Source: Nymphaea colorata (taxonomy: Eukaryota; Streptophyta; Magnoliopsida; Nymphaeales; Nymphaeaceae). From it: a stretch of DNA of 60,000 nt. The notes beneath the pieces are model-generated. The model did no database searches and was not told the DNA's origin. It worked only from the letters and a program-made list of their open reading frames with translations. The translations under genes were made by a program, and so were the position numbers. Location: NCBI RefSeq assembly GCF_008831285.2, contig NC_045138.2, positions 16,155,934 through 16,215,933 on the forward strand, in the 5' to 3' direction. Below, one piece after another: positions 37,147 to 47,349 of this stretch. Numbering within the stretch: the first letter of the stretch is position 1; each line of letters begins with the position of its first letter.

Positions 37147-38507
37147 ACCATGAACAATACCTAAAGAACAAACGACTGACATCATCCACCTTTTGTTCTA
37201 CAAGATTTAAGTTGCTTGCCACGGAAGAGCTCTGGTCCATCTTTTGTTGTATACCTCTGGGAGTTGCCTGAAGAAGTAATGCCGTGAAACAGGAAAGGCT
37301 TCCAATGTTACTCTTCTAAAACAGGTTGTTCCATAGATTTGATTTGCGATCTGGGTGGCTGTTTCTGGTTGAAGTTGGTTCTGTGGTTTAATGCCATCCA
37401 TATGAACCGAAGCAGGTTTTTTTACAGATCGGTGGCTAATTCAATGAATCACGAGGCAGCCCGCAGGAAGTGTCTATTTGTTGTTTTAGGCTTTTAGCAG
37501 TTCTGGAATGGGACTTCATTATCTACTTTAGATGCTGGAGTAAGATTGCAAATAAATTTGTATTGACACTGTGCAACATATGTAAACAAATTTGGTTGAA
37601 TGGGAAGTCGCTGTTTTGAAGGGTTTACAGAGAGGGTAGGAGTCAGTGAGTCATTTGATTGAGAATCTCATTAACATTTTCCGAGTGTAATCGAGTCTGA
37701 AGCTGCATTTCAAAACGATAGTGATTTATTTGGCTTTCAGAAAGCCTGGTTCGGATCCAGATGCCAGGAAAGATTTGTTTCCGCAGACCACTTTCTCGGA
37801 AATTTCAGGCAAATGGGTGGTCTCTGAATCTGATGTTTTTCATTTTGACTTTGAGAAAAAAAAAAAAGATTTCCAATGAAAATGTTTAGCGCCAGCGGCA
37901 ACTCTTACTCTCTCTGTGTCGTGGCAGTAAATCAAGATCTGTTCCTCCAGCAAAGTCCCAGAAAAGATACCAGCCATAGGAGAGCCAGAAAAGATCCCAC
38001 CAATAGATATTCAACTGGAAAGAACATCAGCAGTTCAGCAGCAGAATAAAGAACACGTGCATACATGGTCCCTTAAGAGAACTTTTGACAAAAACATTAA
38101 TATTGTTCATTAATATTGTTATGAATTTACTTCGACGCGTCCCAATTCAATGAACATTGTGTTAATGTTCCTATTGCTAAATGCCTCTTAAACTTCAAAC
38201 GGCTAACTTGAAACAACCTTTTTGCAGTCATTAGGCAGCTATATTGTTACTTTGGTGGCTTTCAAGGAAAGGTTCAGATGCCCTAGTTCATCCATTAACA
38301 TCTAATGCATCGGTGTGTTTCACCTGCCGATTGTGTTGGCAAATAGTTTTCTTCTATTAATTTCCATGCGCATGCATGTATATTACACCAAAACCTGTAC
38401 CTAATATGCTGCTCAAATCAAATTTCATGTGGTTGACTGCCACCGAAAGTGGCTTGTTTCCTTTCCATGGGTGCAAGAAAATGCAGAGCATCTCATTTAC
38501 TAAGGTT
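37147..38507. other. Convergent intergenic region, AMPD 3' side and NPF 3' side
   Basis: AMPD (+) and the NPF gene (-) end toward each other. The interval should hold both 3'UTRs. I saw no further gene, RNA or repeat in it. Confidence 0.5.
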
Positions 38508-41275
38508 TCAGCAATTTTCTTTTCCGTCTTCGTCTTCACCTTTCTGAGCACCCATTATTTTAACGTCAGTTTTTCGTGCGGTAGCCTTGTACTCGTATCT
38601 ACTGGAAACAATCAAGAAGTAGAGGAGATTGAAGCCTCCCAATACTGCGAGAAGGTAGTAATAGTAATCGACTCTTCCTCTATTGATGTCATCTTCCAAC
38701 CAGCTCTTCCCTCCACTCTTTGCAGTTGCTGTAGTGCTACGAACCAGAGACACCAAAAGGCTTGTAAGGTAGCTCGACAAGGCAAACGCGCAGTTCAGAA
38801 GTGAACCGGAGAAGCTCTTCATGTGATCAGGGAACTCTTTGTAGTAGAGCTCAATCTGTCCTATGGCGTAAAAGGCTTCAGCTAGACCAAGTATCACACA
38901 CTGGGGCACTAACCACAGGACAGAGATTGGTGCAACTCCATTGATGTCTGGGTGAAGCAGAGCTGCATGTATTCTCTTTCTTTCCACCATGGCCGATACC
39001 AACATCGACAGAACGGATAGAACCAACCCTATCCCCGTTCTCTGCAGCAGAGTTATGCCCTCTTCTTGATTTGTGATGTTTCTTGCCGCTGGGACTATGA
39101 GCCTGTCGTAAATGGGGATCCACAGTGTAACAGCAAGCAAGGAGAAGACACCAAGCGAACCAGGGGGGATTTGGAAGCTGCCTGTGCCAAGGCGTCTGTC
39201 CATTTTGAGGGCTTGCAGAACTGAGAAAGTGCCCTGCTGAGCCGCTGGTATGAAACAAAGCACACCAGCGATCCAGATGGGGAAAATTCCCACCAAGCAT
39301 TTCAGTTCTTCCACTTTCTGCACAGAGGAAAGTCTCCAAGGATCGGCTGCCGATCCTTCTGGTGTTATCTCAGCTTCTGAAACCACAATGGCAGCTTTGT
39401 TCAGAAACCTGCAGAGGAGGAAGAGATGAATTTACTTTCATGCTTGCGGTGGAAGGTTTTGTGTCAATAGCAGAGAGAAATTCCAGAGAGTTGTCTCTAT
39501 CAGAAAAGGTGCAATATTAAATTGTCCAGAGATACATGCATTGGTCCATACCTGCCCATTTCTTTTTCTTTTCTAATTGTAAAATAATTAGATAGCAGTT
39601 TAAACTAACTAAAAAAATGAAAAATATACTTATTTTTCCATGACCATATGAGCACAAGATTAGGGGCGAGGAAATCATGCAGCTGGCGGCTTCAATAGGT
39701 ACAGCTCCTATGACACTCCCCTCAATTTTCCTTTTTTTATTTAAAAAATAGAAAAACAGTAATTTGACATGATTAAAAAAATAAAAAATGCTTACTTTAA
39801 ATTAATTCTGCGAGCCCGACGTCTTTTTGGCAACAGGCCCATCCCACAGTACTGACGACTGAGTGACATAAGAAGACGAGAAGAAGCTAAAATGATTTTT
39901 GGGTTGCTGTACATGGACAATTTTGGTCTATTTTGTCATTATCCAATAACAGGCCAGGACTGTGCAAGATTGATGAATCCAATAGTCATAAGTCTCTCTC
40001 TCTCTTCAATATTTACTTACTAAAAAATGCCTGCAAAAGGATAATACACCATGACAGCAGTCATGGGATTCGAACCTTGAACAAATCCCTTGTATGTGAA
40101 ATGACTTGTTGCACAATTACACTATGCCTCTTCGATAATTTTCTCTTGTCGGCAGAATGGATTTGTGAAGAACACAGTTTTGATTGTTTTAACTTTAAAA
40201 TCAATTGCATTCAACTGGTATGAAACTCTTAAAATAAGAAAATTACCTGCAACATTTGGTTCGGGGAAATCCAAAGTCAAGTAAAATTAAATTGCAGAGA
40301 ACATATTTATTCTGGTTTTTTTATAAAGAAAAATAACGATTTTATCTTACGTATATGTTTCCCTTAAAAATATTCCTTGAAAAAGCAAAATTTTCCTTGA
40401 GGCGGTGAGTTTTTTTTCCCGTAACTTTTTTTTTTCCGAGAAAGCCGTGTCCTTTTCCCCACAAAGAAACAAAACGTACTTCTTGTCGTTCTTGTACATG
40501 GTGGCATCGTCCTGAATGGGGGTGGACATGTCCGAATGATCGACTGTGATTTTATATGATTATATCAGAAGCCATTAGAAAGAAGCTTGGTTTATAGAGT
40601 GAGCATACCTGAGATTAGCAGTAAGAACGTACTTCGGTGTGGAAGACGGCGGGTCAAAGTAGACGGCCTTCTCCACATCAAGGTGGCGCTTCCTGTAACA
40701 GGCCACCAGCGCCTGGAGAATGCTGGTAAAAACGCTGCCCTCAGGCTCCACCATGACGTACATTTTGGTGCCGAGGAAGAAGACGATGATGGAGAAGAGC
40801 ATCAGAAGTGCTGGGATCCCCAAGCCCAGCGACCAGCTCACGGAGTCTTGTATGTAAACCACGAGAGTGAGCGCTACCATCATGGAGATTGTGAAGGAGA
40901 AGTAGTACCAGTTGAAGAGGGTGTTGATATCCTTCCTCCCCTTCTCGCTCGCAGCATCGAACTGATCCACTGCAAATGCTACGTTGCAAGGCCTGATGCC
41001 GCCGGCGCCGATTGTTAGCAGAGCCAGCGCCGTGAAAAGGACGCCGAGATGCATCCGAGACGGTCCGGCGCATCCTCCGGCGCCGGCGTCATCGTGGCTG
41101 CACTCGGGGGGTCGTAGTTGTGGGAGTAACGCTGTTAGAGTTAGCACCACCATGCCCTACAGCAAAAATGGAAAATCATTTTAGGCTTTTTTCCTCTTAA
41201 TTATTTCTGTTTTTCTTTTGTTTTGAGAAAAATCTTTGAGATTGATATTCTTAAATTGGAATATATATATATAAC

Positions 41276-41318
<43 letters not shown>

Positions 41319-42784
41319 ATATATATATATATATATATATACAAATATCAATAGTGTTTTTCTCTTGGGGTCAGATGACTCAGAGCCAATCATTCAAAGT
41401 AGCATCACTTGATTTTTTTTTTTTTTTTTATATAAAGGAGTCTTCGTGTATGATTTTGGAAAAATGAATGGTGAATATGATAGACGCCATATTGTAGCTG
41501 ACCATTTAATTTTTTACTCTCTCTCTCTAAACTCTTCTTCCCTTCGTCTAAGCTACCAATCATAGATTGAGAAAATATTGATTGAGAAAAGAAGGAAAAG
41601 GAAAAAAGTAAAAAAAAAAAGAGGTGAGAAAAACAGTTCAAGAAGCAGCCTATTCCATTTTCTCTTATTCTTGCATAATTCTTTCATTATTGGCTTTTCG
41701 AGATTATCGTTTTTTCTCTAAGATAAATGATGAATATTCTGAGCGACAGAAGAAAAATAAACTTGAAAATTTAATTATTTTAATGCTAGTTTTGCTTATT
41801 ACATATATATATAGCTTTAATGGGAGTTTAATTTGCTAATTAATAAAGAAAAAATATTCTAATGAATAATATTACGATCAAGTCCGGGCCTAATTAGATG
41901 GTGAGGATCACCACAAAAAACATAAGATCGACTTTTTGCTTTCTTGAAGATGTTGGAAAAAGTTTTCTGAAGGGAAAACTTTAGTGGATTTTAGCCGTTC
42001 ATTTTTGGATCACAAAGAAACCATGATGCACCTCCCACGGCGGTGATTCAAATGCTTATCCTCGCTTGAACATCTGTAAATCACAGTGGGGAAAATTGAA
42101 GGAAACCAAAAGTTACAAATCCCAACTGATTTTTTTTTTTTTGTTTTGCAGAATCATTTGTAAATAAAATAAGTAAGTAATAAATAAAAGGTGTGTTCGA
42201 GTGCGTAATGTAGATCTGAGAGATGAGTACAGCGAGGGAGGCGAGCGAGGCGAAGGCCAAGGTGCGGAAGCGGCCGAGGTAGGCGTCGGCGAGGTAGGCG
42301 CCGGCGAGAGGGGCCAAGTTGGCGGTGCCGGAGAAGATGTTGAGGACGTTGGTGGCGTAGACTTGCTTCATCTTGAACTTGTTCACAAGGTACACCATGA
42401 AGTTCGCCATCAGCCCGAACGCCGCCAGCTTCTCGAACGTCTCGTTCCCTGCCAATCACAGAGAAACAATGTGACAGACCACCCAACCACCCCCCCTCAT
42501 TTACTACGCAAACACACACACACACACACACACACAGACCATGGATTTCCGGCCATTCACGTACCTATAACGAACGGCATAGATTTCCATCCACCGTGCT
42601 TCTTCACGGCAGCCGCCTCTCTCGGCGCTTCCTCATCACCACCACCACCACCACCATGGTCGCAGCCGCCGCTATCACCACCTTTTTCTGGCTTCATGGG
42701 GGGAGCAGACAAACAGAAGCATCTCATGCTGCAGTGGAGAGCTTCATAGTGTCTGACGGTGCTCTCTCCTTTCTCCTCCTCCAT
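38508..42784 (-). CDS. NRT1/PTR family (NPF) proton-coupled transporter, NPF2-like
   Basis: Major-facilitator transporter of the plant NPF family (nitrate, peptide, hormone or glucosinolate substrates); membrane protein with 12 expected helices. Exons on the minus strand: 42784-42565, 42448-42231, 41156-40609, 39408-38508; phases agree and yield 628 aa, slightly long for NPF. Visible signatures: GWKSMPF and NETFEKLA in the N-terminus, GAYLADAYLGRF between helices 2 and 3, GAGGIRPC and DQFD, FNWYYF in helix 4-5, and QIELYYKEFP before the last helices. The proton-coupling motif ExxER is ETFEK here, as known for some NPF2 members, which bears on coupling mechanism. The first ~50 residues are unusual: Cys/Gly-rich with a Gly6 run before the conserved GWK. 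The start is the only ATG giving this frame without a stop. Substrate cannot be told from sequence. A broken paralogue lies about 5 kb upstream of it. Confidence 0.92.
40040..40130 (-). mobile_element. tRNA-derived SINE fragment inside NPF intron 3
   Basis: Minus strand: head GCATAGTGTAATTGTG (A box 40124-40113, about 9 of 12 consensus positions), then 36 nt later an exact B box GGTTCGAATCC (40076-40066). The head resembles the SINEs at 4235-4478 and 43975. The fragment may be truncated; the 3' end is not defined. Confidence 0.6.
41262..41340. repeat. (TA)n microsatellite in NPF intron 2
   Basis: About 80 bases of nearly pure TA with a few C interruptions. The Tyr-Ile-rich minus-strand frame over it is an artefact. 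Confidence 0.95.
42512..42536. repeat. (CA)n microsatellite in NPF intron 1
   Basis: Twelve CA units in the short first intron of the NPF gene. Confidence 0.9.
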
Positions 42785-43974
42785 CTTCCGACGGGGCCCT
42801 TTCCACTTCCTTTCGTTTCAGCTTCTTCCTTCCGCTTCCGTCCGTCCCTTGGGCAGAGCGGGACTGACATTAATTCGTTTGCATCTACAGGTTGGTACGT
42901 ATGTAGGGACAAGATGTCACAACTCATCCAGTTTTTTCTTTCTTTCTTTTTTTTTTTCTTTTAAATCTTATCCTCTCATCAACTTTTGTTCAGGACTGAG
43001 TTTATCTCTGGCCCTTAGAAAAATAATTAATTAGGTAAACAAATATAAAAAAGAAAAAGTCATCATAAATTTTTAAATGGGTCAATAATTTCTTTTTTCC
43101 TAAAAAACAGGGAGTGACGTATTAACAGGTACCATTGACGTTTTGAGTTTTAATCATTTATAAAAATTTTGGGCAGTTAAGTTTCGTTTTAATGTTGGTC
43201 TAAATTAGGTCAAATCATTCAGATGTACATAATCGAATCTTTTGAATTTCCCAAAAGAAAAATGACATATTTGCATGTATTCCATCAGCGATCGAATGAT
43301 GTATGTCCTCTAAAAGCATGTGATCAATTAATATTTTGTCCAATGATTGAAATAAAAGTGATGGGTCTTTCCTAATTTTATTGCCTAAAAATCTTTTTTT
43401 ATTTAATTAAAATGGTTTAAATGTTCTTTTTTTTCAATTATGACTTCGTAAACAAGTGCAAAAAGTTGGAAGCTGGCGCCCAAAGCCAATCATGGATTTA
43501 TTTAAGGCCATGCATAATCTTGAAACTTTTATAACATTTGATCCATATACTAAAATTATTCAACTTTTTCTTTTTATCCTCATGGTTGGATTTATGAAAT
43601 CCTGACGTAGGGTGGACCCAGATCGACTATGGAGAAACATTTTGCATTCTGAAATATTGTGTTAGAGCGTGTTTTGCTGTCCAAGTATATTTTGACCTTG
43701 GATAGAATGTAAGGATCCATATAGAAGGATCTGGATCTAGATGATTGAATCTAGGTTGATCTGGATCCATACAGCTGAATTCAGATCCATATATACATTC
43801 ATCACTTGTTCTCTAGTTGAAGGAGCTTAATGCTTATGTGATCAGGCCCTATAAATCTAGAAATGAAACCCTTTCTCTCTCCCTTTTTTTTCTTTTTTAG
43901 TAGCTACTTTCTTCTTATTTACTTCCATCCCCCCAGCTTTTTCTTTGCTTTTCCTACATCAAAACCAATAGCCT

Positions 43975-44060
43975 CGAAGCACATAGCATAGTTGGTCGGA
44001 TTGGTGGGCCCGTAAAAATTCAGTCATTAATTTGATTCCTGTAAGTGCTAAGACTATAAA
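43975..44060 (+). mobile_element. tRNA-derived SINE copy
   Basis: A box TAGCATAGTTGG (43984-43995, exact consensus) and B box AATTTGATTCC (44029-44039), again 33 nt apart, followed by TGTAAGTGCTAAG and an A-rich run from 44060. The stretch GGGCCCGTAAAAA and the post-B-box text recur in the copy at 46418. Confidence 0.65.
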
Positions 44061-45870
44061 AAAAAAAAAAAATACATAAACTGGCCATCTGTTGATTTAA
44101 AGCTCAGTACATGTGACATGCCAAAAAATACAAGGAAATGATTCACAAGTTACCATGTGCATAACCAACTTTCCGAGTCAGGTTAAGTATATGTTAATTT
44201 TCCATAGAATTACTGATCAATCATTTTTACTGTATTAATCGATCAAGTAGAAACAATGCCTGCATAATTCTCATACTCTTTTTACCGCATATGCACTTTT
44301 CTTCTCTCGCTTTCAGACATAAGACGGCCTTTTAAGGCTAGAGGCAGTGTAGGTGCCCTTTGGACGACGAGGTCAACGAATAATACAACAAGAATTTAAT
44401 AAGACGTCTCTATCCATAATATTCATTAGCTGCACTTAGGTTGCTATCTTGGCTTCTATATCTTTATTGTTCTGTGTCTTTCTCTTTTTAATTTCTACGT
44501 TTATTCCATATTCGTTAGCTCTTTGTGCTGACCATGATAATCTTTCTCAAGTTTGCAAAAGGATTTACTTCTGAATATTTCAAAGATGCACCTAAGTTTT
44601 GTGAATAATAAGAAAGGCACCTGTATAGGGTTGTGATATTGTTAAAAAGGATTTTGCTTACTTCTAGTGATCGGAAGCTAAGGCTCAATAATCAAAATAT
44701 ATTCTTGTCAGTGGAGCATGAAAGTGCAAAAAGGTTTAGGCGTCCAAGAGATCAGTCAAAATGAAATTGGTCGTTTATTTTTTTCTTACTTAATTGCGAC
44801 GTTTGGGAAATGAAAGAGAACGGTCATGGAATCATTAGAAGGGTACAAACTTTGAAGAGATCATGGGAAAATAGGGAGTTCCCAAACTAATATATTCAAT
44901 ACAAAGCAAAAATGAAGGTGTTTTTGTCATTTTGACTTATTAATTTCTCACCTTAAATTTAAATAGCCAAGTTTGATTAATTCGAAGCTGAAGCAGCAAC
45001 ATTTCTTTCACCCTATGCTGCATTTGTGAAGCTGCAGTGCGAAAAAATTGTCTGCCGGCACATTCAATTATCAATGCAAGTTGAAATATAGTGGGGTTCC
45101 CCTAGAAGCACCAAAATCAAGGATAGTATTACCATCTCGCTCAACTGGACACACATTCAAGAATGTTTCTAATTTTTTTTTATGGGGGAAAAAATTTTTA
45201 GTCAATGTCAAATATGTTGTCAATGTTTCTATCATGATTCAATGAACAGTACCCTTAGTTGAGTAATATCTTTCTGTGACAAAAAAGGTTTGCATCTTAG
45301 AAAGGTCTCGTGATGTGCATATTTCGATATGAAATGGAGATGTCGTGATGGTATTTTATGACTACAAAAATCCCGCAATTGTCTGGTAGATGTGGCTTGA
45401 TAGATCACTGGTTCAAAACTTACGAGAGAAACCCTTGCCATATGGTCCAAAAATTTCAGCTTGGGTGCATCATGTGGAACATCCAGTTGATAGGGACTGC
45501 ATGAAAATGGCAGTGCCCTTGCACAAGCCACTCCTCTCATCTACCTCATGGGTATTGTTCATCACACATCCTTTATAAAGTAAATCCATAGTTGCTTTGT
45601 TTGAATCAAATTTAGGTTGCAGTTCTACAGGGGTGGGTTCTATATGCAAGTTAAAGAATGTGAAGATTAACCCTCCTGTTCACCCCACACGTACGTATTC
45701 TTTGTCATACTTTATCTTGCTAGAATCTGCATGGTTGCCTTGGTTGACTCAAATTAGGATGTGGAATTGAATTTACTGTGACATATGATTCTTTGTTTCT
45801 GTTTTTCTCTTGCTAGATTCTTGCACATAGAGCTTAGGTTTTGTGTTTGTTAATGGTGTTAATCATGGAG

Positions 45871-45906
45871 AGTCGAGTCGAGTCGAGCCGAGCCGAGCTC
45901 GAGTTC
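45871..45906. repeat. CGAG/GCTC motif cluster 1
   Basis: Consecutive AGTCG and AGCCG words ending in the palindrome GAGCTCGAG. The same vocabulary occurs at 49481-49630 with both orientations present. Confidence 0.6.
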
Positions 45907-46417
45907 AGGCTTACTTGTCAGTTAGCATAGAGCCTTAGCATCACAATGACAAGCATTCAAGATAAGACACCTTGGATGACTTCAGGCCATCAAATTTTCA
46001 TCCTTAAAAAAAAAACATTAGGCCATCAGATGTGCACCAAAGGAAAACATTCGTAGGGTTTGGCTTGGAGTACAAGACCTCATATATCCTTTAGAAGTCA
46101 ATCGAAATACCACATGATCTCATAGCATAATGACATACATGTCTCATTGGAGAAGTTGAATTTACATGCATGAACAAGCGCATGTGACATGGTATGTACC
46201 ACTAGAAACTGCCACATCGTTGTTATGCCTTGGTTGTCTGCAGTGAAACAATTTTTGCAATCAATTGAATGCATATTAAGACCAAATGGACCCGTTCAGA
46301 AAACTACCCAAGACACCTTAAATTTCATGTATGAGAAAATTGGACAAGACCCAATCTTGCGACTATTTTTTTTCCTATAAACAATTTGAATTGAAGGCAT
46401 GCATACTTTCGCCTCAA

Positions 46418-46590
46418 GGAGTATAGCATGGCTAGTTGGGTTAAGGGCCTGTAAAAAAACAAGTCCCTGGTTCTATTCCCATGAGTGTTAAGTGGTCATT
46501 CTATTCCAACCCAAGATGCAGCTCATGATCCTAGAGGCAGGAGCAATTGAAGAGAGGAGGAGGCAGGTCCATCCCCAGGTAGTGGGTTGT
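46418..46590 (+). mobile_element. tRNA-derived SINE copy
   Basis: Head TATAGCATGGCTAGTTGG carries a 4-base insertion against the A box of the 43984 copy. GGGCCTGTAAAAA follows, then B box GGTTCTATTCC (46469-46479) and CATGAGTGTTAAG, matching the related copy. The body runs on for about 100 bases. The 3' limit is a guess. Confidence 0.6.
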
Positions 46591-47349
46591 TAATCTCCTG
46601 CTCAGAAAGTACGATAGACATATTTTTACCAGTGTTTTTTTCAAGAGAACTTTGTCTCTTGGTGCGAACAGTATATCCAGATGGGTTTTACCATTTCTTT
46701 CAAAGAGAGTTCAGGTTTCTCTTTGATGGCATCAAAAGTAAAAGCTCTTCACTATATTCATCATATAAAGGTCACTAAGTCCAACCTCCTATATAGTGAC
46801 TGCCCATCTTTCAGACGTGGGCGCAGCTCATCTAACAGATGAGTTGACAGTAACTAGAAATTTTGTTTGGGCTTGACTCAAGTAAAGAAGGGAAGTTTTA
46901 TCCTTCGGTTGTTGCCTATTGTTATACACAATGACATCCAGGGTGCACTGTACCTGATTATTTCTCCAGTCATGAATCTCCTGATGGCGTTGAGAGTTGG
47001 GCTGTAGGATGTTATGATTCGAATCGAATGATTCAGATCAATTCTGATAACAGTGCCTCTTTTTGTTCATTACAAATTGTATAAAGCCAAAAATCTCGAG
47101 GTGAAGGGTCCTAAAACTGCTCTGTCTAGTTTTAACTCTGAACTTGTTTTGAAAAAGATAAGCATATCACCATTCATTAGCATAAAGGAATGCATCTCTA
47201 ACTCTTTCCTTTTCTAGATCAGCAGTTGAGGAAGGGTACTTAAAGAATGGTTTCATGAATCTTTACATATGTCTGCTCTACTGATGCAGGCATGAGGCAT
47301 GATAAGTGCCAACAGGTTCATTTTAGCATTCTCCTGCTGTAGGAAGATA

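Larger units (their letters stand above)
42785..47349. other. Intergenic region between NPF gene and its broken paralogue
   Basis: Contains the NPF upstream region, two SINE-like copies (43975, 46418) and a CGAG-rich motif (45871). Open frames at 45048-45245 (+), 45232-45540 (-) and 45390-45578 (+) overlap one another and match no family I recognise. No other gene seen. Confidence 0.5.

Noticed and set aside
40587-41018. 143-codon + strand open frame
   Set aside because: Antisense shadow of NPF exon 3.
42201-42749. 182-codon + strand open frame
   Set aside because: Lies antisense to NPF exons 1 and 2 and is low-complexity (Gly/Glu/Pro, His-Thr repeats); a shadow of GC-rich coding sequence.
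45048-45578. Three overlapping open frames in the NPF intergenic region that look partly protein-like
   Set aside because: They overlap in opposing directions, lack a recognisable domain and have no splice-consistent partners. Possibly a decayed gene fragment; a translated search would settle it.
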